A stretch of DNA of 64,000 bases from Clostridiisalibacter paucivorans DSM 22131 (GCF_000620125.1 NZ_JHVL01000009.1:25896-89895); one strand, 5' to 3'. Positions 18,189 through 27,439 are shown, numbered from the stretch's first letter. The notes: generated by a model not told the origin, from the letters alone. Translations and numbers: made by a program.

Positions 18189-19202
18189 ATGAATATATCA
18201 GAGTATAAAGGTGTTTGGGTATTTGCGGAACAAAGGGATGGAGAATTACAAAAGGTAGCATTGGAATTATTAGGAAATGGAAGGAATATAGCTGACAAAT
18301 TAGGAGTGGAATTGACAGCGGTTTTATTGGGAGATAAAGTTGATGATCTTGCAAAGGAATTATTAGCATATGGAGCAGATAATGTGATATATGTAGAAGA
18401 CGAGAAATTAGCTCACTATACTACAGATGGTTACACGAAGGCTATATGTGAATTAGTTAATGAAAGAAAGCCAGAGGCCATGTTTATAGGCGCAACATTT
18501 GTTGGAAGGGATTTAGGACCAAGATTGGCAGCAAGACTTTCAACAGGATTAACAGCAGATTGTACAGCATTAGATGTGGAGGAAGAGACAGGTCACTTAA
18601 TGATGACAAGACCAGCATTTGGTGGGAACTTAATGGCTACTATCATGTGTACAGAACATAGACCTCAAATGTCCACTGTAAGACCTGGAGTTTTCACCAA
18701 GTTACAGAGAGATGAATCTAGGATAGATGATAATAAAATAGAAAAAGTATCTTCTAAGTTGACAGAAGATGATTTAAAGGTAAAAATACTGGAAGTTATA
18801 AAGGAATCTAAAGACTTAGTAGACATAAGTGAAGCTCAAATAATAGTAGCTGGTGGTAGAGGCGTAGGTAGTAAAGAAAACTTTAAAATATTAGAAGATC
18901 TTGCAGATGCAATGGGTGGAACAGTAGCAGGTTCAAGGGCAGCTATAGATAATGGTTGGATAGATCATGAATTACAAGTAGGACAAACAGGAAAGACTGT
19001 GAGACCAGTGGTATATATTGCATGTGGTATTTCAGGAGCAATTCAACATTTAGCTGGTATGCAGGATAGTGACTATATAATAGCTATTAATAAAGATTCA
19101 GGGGCATCTATCATGTCTGTTGCAGATGTTGGATTAGTTGGAGACTTAAATAAAATAGTTCCAGAAATGACAGCTCAATTTAAAGATAATTATGTAGAGT
19201 AA
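18189..19202 (+). CDS. etfA: Electron transfer flavoprotein alpha subunit, cassette 1
   Basis: A 337-residue EtfA starting [20 protein letters not shown]. It has the FAD-binding C-terminal domain ([55 protein letters not shown]). Unlike the second EtfA of this window it has no N-terminal ferredoxin domain. It forms the Etf heterodimer with the preceding gene product. The operon ends at a perfect-stem terminator 46 bases downstream. Confidence 0.96.
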   Translation: MNISEYKGVWVFAEQRDGELQKVALELLGNGRNIADKLGVELTAVLLGDKVDDLAKELLAYGADNVIYVEDEKLAHYTTDGYTKAICELVNERKPEAMFIGATFVGRDLGPRLAARLSTGLTADCTALDVEEETGHLMMTRPAFGGNLMATIMCTEHRPQMSTVRPGVFTKLQRDESRIDDNKIEKVSSKLTEDDLKVKILEVIKESKDLVDISEAQIIVAGGRGVGSKENFKILEDLADAMGGTVAGSRAAIDNGWIDHELQVGQTGKTVRPVVYIACGISGAIQHLAGMQDSDYIIAINKDSGASIMSVADVGLVGDLNKIVPEMTAQFKDNYVE

Positions 19203-19248
19203 TAATATAGATCCCATTTATTATATTTTAAAATATATACAATATGCG

Positions 19249-19280
19249 AAAAATAGAGACGGCATGCCGTCTCTATTTTT
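19249..19280. terminator. Terminator of acd-etfBA cassette 1
   Basis: A perfect palindrome AAAAATAGAGACGGC / GCCGTCTCTATTTTT with its T-rich tail. Confidence 0.92.
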
Positions 19281-19425
19281 ATTTCTATGATTAGACGATT
19301 AAAATATGTGCCAATAAATTTGTTTAGCTATATTTTAGGTTGAAATGGAGGAATTTTATAGAAAAAATAGAATAATAAACTATGGAGAATTTGTAGTGCT
19401 TACGTTTCTTAAGGGGTGAGACATA

Positions 19426-21222
19426 ATGGATAATAATTGCATTTGTAATGATTTAGTACAAAATACATCCACATATAAAAAGGGTATATATTGTGGTATA
19501 ATAAGTACCGACTCTAACAGTAAAAATTTATATTTCCTTAAAGAGTTTTGTAAAAATGTTTTTGATAATAATGGATGCATGATATTTGAGTATACAAAAA
19601 TTGAATCCTTAGAGACTTTAGAAAAGTTTCTTAAATCTATTGGTTATCAGATTGATATATTAATAGAACAAAAGCATATAATACCTATATTTGTAGAAGA
19701 TAATTTTATAAATAATGACAATATAGTAGTTAAAGATATAATTAATATATACAGAAATATCATTAAGGATTTAAAATCTAAAGGAAAAGAAAATATAGTA
19801 TTGTTTTGTGTAAGAGAAGGCATATATAGAAAGTATTTATATAATAGTGAAATATATGAATTACATAGAAGTTTGTTAGATTTAACTATAGATGAAGGAA
19901 TAATGGCTTTCATAAAATATAATGTACATGGATTTATAAAAGAGATATTTTTAGACTTGTTTTATCTTCACAATGTATTTATATTGGGGGATGATTATAA
20001 AATATATACCTATGGAGAAGAAGACTTTGAGAAGATAGAGATATTATTGAAATATATAGTAAAAATACATAATACTAATGAAGAAATGATAAAAGAAAGG
20101 GAGAAGAATCTAAAAGTTGAGAAATTAAAGATGTTGGGAGAACTAGCAGGGGGTATAACCCATGACTTTAATAATATATTGACATCTATATTGGGATTTT
20201 CTCAATTAGGGCTAAAGAAAACAACAGATATTAAAGCTAGAAGATATCTAGACTTAATATATAAGTCATCATTGGATGGAAAAGATATGGTAAAAAAAAT
20301 ACAGACATTGACTATAAAAAAGGGAGAGAGAATAAAAAAGAAGGCTAATTTAAATAAATTGGTTAAAACCGCTATAGATATTTGCAAACCACGATGGAAG
20401 AATGACTTTGAAAGAAGACATATAGATTTTAAAGTAATTACAGATTTAAAGTCTAAAAATGCTATTATTTGTGTAGAACATGAAATAAGGGAAGTCATAT
20501 TAAATATAGTATTGAATGCTATTGATGCTATGGAAAAAGGGGGCAAATTATTTATAAATACTTATGATAGCGGCTGTAAAACGTATTTAGAGATAAAGGA
20601 TACTGGTATAGGAATGAGAAAGGAACTTATAGATAAGATATTTGAGCCTTTTTACAGTACTAAAGAATGTAAAGGTTCTGGTTTAGGGCTTAGCATAGTT
20701 AAGAAAATAATAGATGAGCACAATGGAGATATAGCGGTTAAAAGCACTCCAGGTTATGGAACTGAGTTCATCATATCCTTTGATTCTTTTAGTGACGATA
20801 TAGTATGTGAAAGTGAACCAATACAAAAATATGGTGAGAAAAGCTTTCGAATATCTAAAGTTTTAGTATTAGATGATAAAAAGTATGTAGCTAAATCCAT
20901 ATCAGAATTATTGGAATCACTGGGAGTAGAAACAGATATAGAAATTGACAGTAGTAATATTAACAGTATAATAAAAGAGAAGGATTATGATGCTATATTT
21001 TGTGATTTGGCTATGCCTAATTTCAATGGAATTGAAGTGTCTAAGATTGTAAAAAAACATAATCCCAATACTAAGGTTGTTCTAATGACAGGGTGGACAG
21101 GAGAAATAGAAGATAGTGAAATAAAAGAAATAGATTATATTCTAGGAAAGCCTTGTACTTTAGAGGATATTAGTTATGCTTTAGAGAAAGTGACTATGGA
21201 GGGTTTAGTTGCTAGTTTATAG
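19426..21222 (+). CDS. Hybrid histidine kinase with N-terminal MEDS-like domain and C-terminal receiver
   Basis: 598 soluble residues. Residues about 15-220 look like a MEDS-type sensory domain (RecA-like fold; GIYCGIISTDSN, FVEDNFINN); the assignment is tentative. An NtrB-type HisKA box GELAGGITHDFNNILTSILG follows, with His246. Then the HATPase (NIVLNAIDAMEKGG, DTGIGMRKEL, GSGLGLSIVKKI). The C-terminal receiver has Asp527 (AIFCDLAMPNFNG), VLMTGWTG and LGKPCT. No output domain is present, so phosphate probably passes to another protein. AAGGGGTGA precedes the ATG. The amidohydrolase downstream may be coexpressed. Confidence 0.88.
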   Translation: MDNNCICNDLVQNTSTYKKGIYCGIISTDSNSKNLYFLKEFCKNVFDNNGCMIFEYTKIESLETLEKFLKSIGYQIDILIEQKHIIPIFVEDNFINNDNIVVKDIINIYRNIIKDLKSKGKENIVLFCVREGIYRKYLYNSEIYELHRSLLDLTIDEGIMAFIKYNVHGFIKEIFLDLFYLHNVFILGDDYKIYTYGEEDFEKIEILLKYIVKIHNTNEEMIKEREKNLKVEKLKMLGELAGGITHDFNNILTSILGFSQLGLKKTTDIKARRYLDLIYKSSLDGKDMVKKIQTLTIKKGERIKKKANLNKLVKTAIDICKPRWKNDFERRHIDFKVITDLKSKNAIICVEHEIREVILNIVLNAIDAMEKGGKLFINTYDSGCKTYLEIKDTGIGMRKELIDKIFEPFYSTKECKGSGLGLSIVKKIIDEHNGDIAVKSTPGYGTEFIISFDSFSDDIVCESEPIQKYGEKSFRISKVLVLDDKKYVAKSISELLESLGVETDIEIDSSNINSIIKEKDYDAIFCDLAMPNFNGIEVSKIVKKHNPNTKVVLMTGWTGEIEDSEIKEIDYILGKPCTLEDISYALEKVTMEGLVASL

Positions 21223-21270
21223 ATAATATTTCATGAAAATTTCTATGAGCAAATAAAAGGAGATGATTTT

Positions 21271-22434
21271 GTGATAGTAATTAAGGGTGGAAATATACTA
21301 ACAATGGCTGGAGATATTATTGAAAATGGTAGTATATTAATTGAAAATGGAAAGATTAAAGAAGTGGGAAAGAATATAGTAGCACCGTTGGATGCAGAGA
21401 TAATTGATGCAGATGGAAAATTAGTATTCCCAGGATTTATTGATGCCCATTGTCATATAGGGTTATTTGAAGACGGCATAGGATTTGAAGGAGAAGATGG
21501 TAATGAAAGGGTAGAACCAGTAACTCCCCATTTACGGGCAATAGATGGCATAAACCCTATGGATGTAACATTTAAAGAGGCATATGAAGGAGGAGTAACT
21601 TGTGTAGCTACAGGTCCTGGCAGTGCAAATGTTATAGGAGGAGAATTTGCTGTAATAAAGACATATGGAAATAGAGTAGACGACATGTTGGTTAAAGCCC
21701 CTGTGGCTATGAAAATTGCCTTTGGAGAAAATCCTAAGAGGGTATATAATGAACAAAAAAAATCTCCAGTTACTAGAATGGCAACCGCTGGGATATTAAG
21801 AGAAACTTTATTTAAAGCTAAACTTTATATGGAAAAACAGCAGATGGCAGAGGGAGATATAAGTAAGATGCCAGAATATGATATAAAAATGGAATCTATG
21901 GCAAAGGTATTGAGGAAGGAAATACCTCTAAAGGCCCATGCCCATAGAGCAGATGACATACTTACAGCCATAAGGATAGCTAAAGAATTTGATGTGGACA
22001 TAACATTGGACCATTGTACTGAAGGACATTTAATAGTAGATCATTTGATAAAGGAACAAAAGCCTGCTATAATTGGTCCTAGTCTAACCGATAGAAGCAA
22101 ATATGAGTTGAGAAATTTAACATTTGAAACTCCAGGAATATTACAGAAAGCAGGAATGAAGATAGCTATTATGACTGATTCACCCGTTATTCCCCAATAT
22201 TATTTGCCGTTATGTGCAGGATTAGCTGTGAAATCAGGCATGGACGAAATGGAAGCTTTAAAGGCAATAACAATAAATCCAGCAGAAATTTTAGGCATTG
22301 ATGATAGAGTAGGAAGTATTGAAGTTGGAAAAGATGCTGATATAGTAATAACTGAAGGACATCCGCTAAAAGATGTAAACTTTAAAGTTGTAAAGACTAT
22401 AATAAACGGTAATGTTGTATTAAATAATAATTGA
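21271..22434 (+). CDS. Amidohydrolase family protein (imidazolonepropionase-like)
   Basis: A 387-residue metal-dependent hydrolase. It shows the N-terminal VFPGFIDAHCHIGLFEDGIG motif (HxH metal ligands), further ligands in PLKAHAHRADDI and LDHCTEGHLI, and Asp in AIMTDSPVIPQYY. The C-terminal strand is GSIEVGKDADIVITEGHPL. The start is a GTG at 21271, preceded by AAAGGAGATGA. The substrate is unknown; imidazolonepropionase-like amidohydrolases act on cyclic amides, peptides or related compounds. It lies 48 bases after the hybrid kinase. Confidence 0.9.
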   Translation: MIVIKGGNILTMAGDIIENGSILIENGKIKEVGKNIVAPLDAEIIDADGKLVFPGFIDAHCHIGLFEDGIGFEGEDGNERVEPVTPHLRAIDGINPMDVTFKEAYEGGVTCVATGPGSANVIGGEFAVIKTYGNRVDDMLVKAPVAMKIAFGENPKRVYNEQKKSPVTRMATAGILRETLFKAKLYMEKQQMAEGDISKMPEYDIKMESMAKVLRKEIPLKAHAHRADDILTAIRIAKEFDVDITLDHCTEGHLIVDHLIKEQKPAIIGPSLTDRSKYELRNLTFETPGILQKAGMKIAIMTDSPVIPQYYLPLCAGLAVKSGMDEMEALKAITINPAEILGIDDRVGSIEVGKDADIVITEGHPLKDVNFKVVKTIINGNVVLNNN

Positions 22435-22464
22435 TAAAAGGATAACAAAAATATTTAAAAATTA

Positions 22465-22493
22465 TTGACATATGTCATATTATATGCAATAAT
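22465..22493 (+). promoter_or_regulatory. Promoter of the FMN riboswitch-ribU unit
   Basis: TTGACA (22465-22470) and AATAAT (22488-22493) are 17 bases apart, with a TG two bases before the -10. The palindrome TGACATATGTCA overlaps the -35. Confidence 0.65.
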
Positions 22494-22521
22494 AAAGGTG
22501 TAAAATAATAAAATATGAAGC

Positions 22522-22638
22522 CTAATCTTCAGGGCAGGGTTGAATTCCCGACCGGCGGTTAAAGCCCGCGAACTCTTAAAGGAGTTGACTTGGTGTAAGT
22601 CCAAGGCCGACAGTATAGTCTGGATGGAAGAAGGTTAG
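22522..22638 (+). ncRNA. FMN riboswitch (RFN element)
   Basis: All hallmark blocks of the RFN aptamer are present in order: AGGGCAGGGTTGAATTCCCG, ACCGGCGGTTAAAGCCCGCG, TGGTGTAAGTCCAAGGCCGA and CAGTATAGTCTGGATGGAAG. The closing P1 helix pairs CTAATCTTC (22522-22530) with GAAGAAGGTTAG (22627-22638). A terminator follows before ribU, so FMN binding should switch transcription off. Confidence 0.97.
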
Positions 22639-22679
22639 TATAGTGCTGGTTTCTAATGCCAGTTTATATACGATATGAG

Positions 22680-22709
22680 CCCTTGAAGAAGTTTCTTCAA
22701 GGGTTTTTT
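22680..22709 (+). terminator. Riboswitch-controlled terminator before ribU
   Basis: The stem CCCTTGAAGAA / TTCTTCAAGGG is followed by TTTTTT, between the FMN aptamer and the ribU ribosome site. Confidence 0.92.
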
Positions 22710-22757
22710 GATATATACTAACTCTGAAGGTTTCAGGCACGAATGGAGGTATATATT

Positions 22758-23360
22758 ATGTTAACATTAAGAGAAAAATTGACCACAAGAATGCTCACAA
22801 AAACAGCAGTTTTATCAGTAATAGCTTTTTTAGTTATGTATATAGAAGTACCCCTTTGGTTTGCACCACCGTTTTTAAAAATAGATTTAAGTGATATACC
22901 AGCACTTATAGGTGCATTTGCATTGGGCCCAATGGCTGGAGTTGTAATAGAGATGTTAAAGAATATATTGCATATGGCTATAAAGGGAACAGTAACTATG
23001 GGGGTTGGAGAACTGGCAAACTTTGTAGTAGGCAGTGCCTTTGTATATACAGCTGCTTTGGTATATTATAGAAAGAAAAGTTTTAAAACAGCAATTATTG
23101 GAATGATTTTAGGGACTTTAGTAATGACAGGAATTGCAGCAATAGCAAACTATTATGTACTTATTCCTTTTTATGCTAAGCTATTTGGAGCTCCTATAGA
23201 GGCGTATGTAGAAATGGGAGCAGCTGTTAATAAATTTGTAGCAGATTTTAAGACATTTATACTATTTGTAATAATACCTTTTAACCTATTTAAAGGTGTT
23301 ATGATGTCTGTAATAACAATACCACTATATAAGAAGATATCACATATACTTCATAGATAA
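22758..23360 (+). CDS. ribU: Riboflavin ECF transporter substrate-binding protein RibU
   Basis: A 200-residue membrane protein with about six transmembrane helices. The family pattern LKIDLSDIPALIGAFALGPM and MLKNILHMAIKGT is present. RibU is the S component that binds riboflavin and docks with the shared ECF module encoded elsewhere. I chose ATG 22758 because GGAGGT at 22745-22750 is correctly spaced; an ATG at 22743 would overlap the ribosome site. Control by the FMN riboswitch upstream supports the riboflavin assignment. Confidence 0.95.
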   Translation: MLTLREKLTTRMLTKTAVLSVIAFLVMYIEVPLWFAPPFLKIDLSDIPALIGAFALGPMAGVVIEMLKNILHMAIKGTVTMGVGELANFVVGSAFVYTAALVYYRKKSFKTAIIGMILGTLVMTGIAAIANYYVLIPFYAKLFGAPIEAYVEMGAAVNKFVADFKTFILFVIIPFNLFKGVMMSVITIPLYKKISHILHR

Positions 23361-23417
23361 ATGCCATAAAGGGTGCATTATAGACTGTTGAGAGACATAA
23401 AATTATGATAAAGATAT

Positions 23418-23481
23418 AAAAAAGTTAGTAGCTGATGGTAGAAATCCTGTGGATTTCATCATTAAACTACTAACTTTTTTT
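23418..23481. repeat. Palindromic dispersed repeat after ribU, may act as terminator
   Basis: AAAAAGTTAGTAG with core GAAATCC-TGT-GGATTTC and right arm CTACTAACTTTTTTT. It is the same core-plus-heptamer design as at 13743-13824. The terminal T run could make it an intrinsic terminator for ribU. The rest of the 23361-23565 gap holds a short GCCC/GGGC hairpin near 23527 and no gene. Confidence 0.75.
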
Positions 23482-23565
23482 ACAAAATTAGTGACTGTTT
23501 TTATGCCTTTGTTATTATTCTGAAATGCCCTAAGGGGCGTTTTTTATATGAAAAGATATCATTAA

Positions 23566-23594
23566 TTGTAAATTTTAGTACAAAATAATATAAT
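23566..23594 (+). promoter_or_regulatory. Vegetative promoter of tsaE-tsaB-rimI
   Basis: TTGTAA (23566-23571) and TATAAT (23589-23594) are separated by 17 bases, 40 bases before the tsaE start. Confidence 0.75.
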
Positions 23595-23633
23595 AGTTAA
23601 GTAGTAATCCGTATTGTAGAAAGGAAGAATAAT

Positions 23634-24095
23634 ATGATTAATATAATTAGTGATAGTGTAGATAAAACAGAGAATTTGGGATATGAATTGGGTAAGTCTT
23701 TGAGTAGAGGAGATGTGGTATGTCTTATGGGAGATCTAGGCGCAGGTAAAACTACTATTACTCAGAGTATTTGTAGAGGATTAGAAGTAGATGATTATGT
23801 AACCAGTCCCACATTTACTATAGTTAATGAATATATAGGTAGATGGGATGTATATCATTTTGATGTATATAGGATAGAAGATGAAGAAGAGATGTATGAT
23901 ATAGGGTATGATGAGTATATATATGGAGATGGAGTTAGTATAATAGAATGGGCAGATAAGATTAGAGATATACTACCTAAAGAGAGGATAGAGATAAATA
24001 TAGAGAGAATATCGGATAATAAAAGAAAAATAATTATAAATCCTATAGGTGAAAAATATGAAAAGATGATTGAGAATATTTTAAATAATAATTAA
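23634..24095 (+). CDS. tsaE: tRNA t6A synthesis ATPase TsaE
   Basis: A 153-residue TsaE/YjeE. The P-loop is LMGDLGAGKTTITQSICRGL and the family segment YVTSPTFTIVNEY with VYHFDVYRIEDEEE follows, then IIEWADKI. TsaE is the ATPase that activates the TsaB-TsaD complex making N6-threonylcarbamoyladenosine at position 37 of ANN-decoding tRNAs. AAAGGAAG precedes the ATG. tsaB follows after 20 bases. Confidence 0.97.
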   Translation: MINIISDSVDKTENLGYELGKSLSRGDVVCLMGDLGAGKTTITQSICRGLEVDDYVTSPTFTIVNEYIGRWDVYHFDVYRIEDEEEMYDIGYDEYIYGDGVSIIEWADKIRDILPKERIEINIERISDNKRKIIINPIGEKYEKMIENILNNN

Positions 24096-24115
24096 AAGGA
24101 TGAGGAGGAACACAA

Positions 24116-24835
24116 ATGAAGATTTTTGCCATAGATACATCTAGTATAGTAGCTACATGTGCTGTAATGGATGATGAAAAATTGATAGGGGAGTATACAA
24201 TTAATCATAAAAGAACACATTCTCAAAAGTTAATGCCTATGATAAAGGAGCTTATGGAGAGTTGTGAGCTTAAGATTGATGATATAGATGTATTTGCTGC
24301 ATCGGTAGGTCCTGGATCATTTACAGGACTTAGAATAGGCATAGCTACAATAAAGGCATTGGCCCATACTGTCGATAAGCCTGTGGTTGGAGTTCCAACT
24401 ATCGATGCATTGGCATATAATATTCCCTATTTTGATGGACTTATTGTACCTATAATGGATGCTAGAAGAAATAGGGTATATACAGGCATTTATCATTGGG
24501 AAAGGAACAAATTTATAATAGATAAAAATCAAGATGTATTAGAAATAGATGAGTTGATAGATATACTCAAAAAGAGAAAAGAATTTATAATACTAAGTGG
24601 AGATGCAGTACATATTTATAGAGATAAAATAATTGAAGTATTAGGTCAAAAAGTAATTTTTGCACCTAAACATTTAAATATGCCAAGGTCTTCTTCAGTG
24701 GCAGAATTGGCTATGGAAAAATATAGACAAGGAGAGTATCAAAGTTTTTATGATCTTGTGCCAGAATATCTGAGAAAATCTCAAGCGGAAAGAGAATATG
24801 ATAAAAAGAATTCTTTAGGTGAGTGTAATGGATAA
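24116..24835 (+). CDS. tsaB: tRNA t6A synthesis protein TsaB
   Basis: A 239-residue TsaB of the ASKHA fold. It starts MKIFAIDTSSIVATCAVM and has AASVGPGSFTGLRIGIATIK and PIMDARRNRVYTG. It dimerises with TsaD and lacks its own catalytic metal site. AGGAGGA precedes the ATG, and its stop overlaps the rimI start by eight bases, indicating coupled translation. Confidence 0.97.
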   Translation: MKIFAIDTSSIVATCAVMDDEKLIGEYTINHKRTHSQKLMPMIKELMESCELKIDDIDVFAASVGPGSFTGLRIGIATIKALAHTVDKPVVGVPTIDALAYNIPYFDGLIVPIMDARRNRVYTGIYHWERNKFIIDKNQDVLEIDELIDILKKRKEFIILSGDAVHIYRDKIIEVLGQKVIFAPKHLNMPRSSSVAELAMEKYRQGEYQSFYDLVPEYLRKSQAEREYDKKNSLGECNG

Positions 24836-25280
24836 TGTAGTAGTAAGAAATATGACTTTAGCAGATATTGATCAGGTATTAGAAATAGAAAAAGAGTGTT
24901 TTTCTATTCCGTGGTCTAAGGAATCCTTTATAACTGAGGTTGAAAAAAATATATTGGCTGAATATATTGTAGTAGAAATAGCAAATAAAGTAGTAGGATA
25001 TGGTGGGATATGGTTGATAATGGACGAAGGTCATATAACTAATATAGGAGTGTCTAAGTCTCATAGGGGATATAGAGTAGGTAGTATAATCCTTGAGAAG
25101 ATAATAGATATATGCAAAGAAAAGGGCATACCTAGAATTACATTGGAAGTAAGGGAACATAATTATGTGGCACAAGGATTATATGAAAAATATGATTTTA
25201 AGGTTTTTGGTATAAGGCCTAATTATTACTCTGATAATAATGAAAATGCACTTATAATGTGGAAAAACATAGAGAAATAA
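24828..25280 (+). CDS. rimI: Ribosomal protein S18 alanine N-acetyltransferase RimI
   Basis: A 150-residue GNAT enzyme. It shows LEIEKECFSIPWSKESFITE and the acetyl-CoA loop SKSHRGYRVGSIIL, then LEVREHNYVAQGLYEKYDFK and YYSDNNENALIMWK. RimI acetylates the N-terminal Ala of ribosomal protein S18. I start it at ATG 24828 with AGGTGAG upstream; a GTG at 24819 is an alternative. It overlaps tsaB by eight bases, the usual order in Firmicutes. Confidence 0.93.
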   Translation: MDNVVVRNMTLADIDQVLEIEKECFSIPWSKESFITEVEKNILAEYIVVEIANKVVGYGGIWLIMDEGHITNIGVSKSHRGYRVGSIILEKIIDICKEKGIPRITLEVREHNYVAQGLYEKYDFKVFGIRPNYYSDNNENALIMWKNIEK

Positions 25281-25367
25281 ATGACATTAATGCCCAAATT
25301 TGAAACAATCCTGGGATTATGATATAATATATATATGGAAAAAAATTGAAAACAAGGAGTGTGATGC

Positions 25368-25913
25368 ATGGAAACAACATTAGAAGAAGTAGCGTCGTTA
25401 CCAAAAAAAATATTAGGGAATTTAGATGGTGTAGGAAATTTAAATGTATATGCTGTTCAAGACTTCAATCTCAAACTGTTAAATAGGATTGTAAATTTTG
25501 GATTAGATATCTTTGGAGAAGCTGGCATGGATGAATGGGGACTGGTGCCACAAATAAGCCACGGCAATGTATTTATAATTAAAGAGGAGAATGAAAAATA
25601 TATTGGTGGATTGGCCATATTCATGAGAGATTGGGAAGAAAAAGACAAATGCTATCTGTATGATTTAGCTATAAGAGAAGAATTTCAGGGAAATAGCTTA
25701 GGATATCATTTTTTGAAGATAATATGCGAAGAACTGAAAGAACATGGATTTGAATATATAACACTGACTGTAGATGTGGACAATGATCCAGCCATAAGGC
25801 TTTACAGAGACAAATTAGGTTTTGAGATAGTTGCTGAAAAGGAAGATTATTATGGTAAAGACGAACACAGGTATATAATGGAACTTGACATAAATAAAGT
25901 TTTAAATTCATAG
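25368..25913 (+). CDS. GNAT family N-acetyltransferase
   Basis: A 181-residue protein. A variable N-terminus (about 1-60) precedes a GNAT core with AIREEFQGNSLGYHFLKIIC (acetyl-CoA site) and LTVDVDNDPAIRLYRDKLGF. The substrate is not recognisable. It follows rimI after 87 bases and has its own AAGGAG site. A strong terminator follows directly, so it may be the last gene of the tsaE-tsaB-rimI unit. Confidence 0.88.
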   Translation: METTLEEVASLPKKILGNLDGVGNLNVYAVQDFNLKLLNRIVNFGLDIFGEAGMDEWGLVPQISHGNVFIIKEENEKYIGGLAIFMRDWEEKDKCYLYDLAIREEFQGNSLGYHFLKIICEELKEHGFEYITLTVDVDNDPAIRLYRDKLGFEIVAEKEDYYGKDEHRYIMELDINKVLNS

Positions 25914-25949
25914 CATAAAGAGTAGTGGGATATCCCACTACTCTTTATG
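25914..25949. terminator. Terminator after the GNAT gene
   Basis: A 17-bp stem CATAAAGAGTAGTGGGA / TCCCACTACTCTTTATG starts at the base after the stop codon and is followed by TTTTGG. Confidence 0.9.
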
Positions 25950-25973
25950 TTTTGGTGTATATATAAAATATAA

Positions 25974-26001
25974 TTGAATTATCAGAAATTTATGATATAA
26001 T
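25974..26001 (+). promoter_or_regulatory. Promoter of the first YfcC transporter and arsR
   Basis: TTGAAT (25974-25979) and TATAAT (25996-26001) are 16 bases apart. Confidence 0.7.
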
Positions 26002-26019
26002 AAGTACATGATATGTTCA

Positions 26020-26033
26020 TATGTTTAAACATA
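26020..26033. promoter_or_regulatory. Palindromic operator 1 (putative ArsR-type repressor site)
   Basis: A perfect 14-base palindrome TATGTTTAAACATA lies about 20 bases downstream of the -10 element, overlapping the expected transcript start region. The same TATGTTT/AAACATA half-sites recur three times at 27809-28017, next to the arsR gene. Confidence 0.65.
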
Positions 26034-26059
26034 ATAAAATGTACTTTGGAGGAATACTT

Positions 26060-27439
26060 ATGAAAGGAAAAATTCCCAACTCATATGTACTACTATTTTT
26101 TATAATTATAATTCTAGGATTAGCATCTTATGTAATTCCTGCTGGTAATTTTGCTAGACAAATAGATGTAGATACAGGAATAAGTTATGTGATACCAGAT
26201 AGTTATAGACTTGTGGAAAGAACCCCCGTATCTATTTTTGATTTGTTTAAGGCAATTCCTGATGGTATGATACAGGCAGGGGATATTATTATATTTGTAT
26301 TGATAACAGGAGGTAGCTTTGGGATAATACAAGCTACAGGTACTATAAATGCAATTATTAGCAATGTAGTTAAAAAATATGTAGGTAAAGAGAAAAAAGT
26401 AATTCCCATAGTTATGATTATATTTTCTATAGCTGGAGCAGTTTTTGGTACAGCAGAAGAGGCATTACCATTATATCCAATGTTGGTAGCCTTATCGTTG
26501 GCATTAGGATTTGATAGAATGACAGGGGTGGCTATGGGCTTATTAGGGGCTGGGGCTGGATTTGTTGCAGGATTTTTGAATCCATTCACGACTGGAATAG
26601 CTCAAGGGGTGTCGGAGTTACCACTGTTTTCAGGCATGTTTTTAAGGGGAATAGCTTATGTGATATTCTTATCAACAGCAATAATCTTTGTATATAATCA
26701 TGCTAATAGTCTAAGGAATAATGAGTGTTTAGACAATCCCAATGAAATAGGTTATAGTAGTGATTTTAATTTTAACAAGATACCTTCTATTTCAAGAAAG
26801 CATATAAAAGTAATATGTGTATTAATTTTATCTTTTGTTTTTTTATCTATTGGTATAATAAAGATGAAATTTCACATATTAGAAATATCTACTACTTTTT
26901 TAATAATGGGTTTATTATGTGGTATAGTTGGAGGAATAAATTCTGGAAGATTAGTAAGTGAATTTATGAAGGGAGCTTCAAATCTTATATATGGTGCGTT
27001 AATAATAGGAGTTGCCAAAGGTGTAATGGTAGTAATGGAATATGGTAATATAATGGACACTGTTATATATCAATTGTCTAAAATAGTAATGGGGGTATCT
27101 CCAGTAATTAATGCAATATCTATGTTTATTGTACAAAGCATAATAAACTTATTTATATCTTCGGGTAGTGGACAGGCAGCTGTAACTATGCCTATAATGA
27201 AGACATTGGCAGATATGTCAGGAATAAGTAGGCAGACAGCGGTCTTAGCTTTTCAATTTGGAGATGGATTTTCTAATATAATAAGTCCTACGTCAGGTTA
27301 TTTTATGGCTGCATTGGCTATTGCGAGAGTAGATTGGAGGAAATGGGCCAAGTGGTCATGGCCGTTATTTATAATATGGTGTATAGAGGGATGTGTTATT
27401 ATATCCATAGCTGTTGCAATAAAATATGGACCTTTCTAA
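26060..27439 (+). CDS. YfcC-family membrane transporter, copy 1
   Basis: A 459-residue integral membrane protein with about 11-12 hydrophobic segments. It is of the YfcC/DcuC-like type (ITGGSFGIIQATGTINAII, FGTAEEALPLYPML, AGAGFVAGFLNPFTTGIAQG, FISSGSGQAAVTMPIM). Members are annotated as basic amino acid, peptide or dicarboxylate carriers; the substrate here is unknown. The ATG at 26060 with TGGAGG upstream is preferred to 26021, which would place the start inside the palindromic operator. arsR follows after 40 bases. Copy 2 at 29240-30628 is a clear paralogue. Confidence 0.9.
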   Translation: MKGKIPNSYVLLFFIIIILGLASYVIPAGNFARQIDVDTGISYVIPDSYRLVERTPVSIFDLFKAIPDGMIQAGDIIIFVLITGGSFGIIQATGTINAIISNVVKKYVGKEKKVIPIVMIIFSIAGAVFGTAEEALPLYPMLVALSLALGFDRMTGVAMGLLGAGAGFVAGFLNPFTTGIAQGVSELPLFSGMFLRGIAYVIFLSTAIIFVYNHANSLRNNECLDNPNEIGYSSDFNFNKIPSISRKHIKVICVLILSFVFLSIGIIKMKFHILEISTTFLIMGLLCGIVGGINSGRLVSEFMKGASNLIYGALIIGVAKGVMVVMEYGNIMDTVIYQLSKIVMGVSPVINAISMFIVQSIINLFISSGSGQAAVTMPIMKTLADMSGISRQTAVLAFQFGDGFSNIISPTSGYFMAALAIARVDWRKWAKWSWPLFIIWCIEGCVIISIAVAIKYGPF

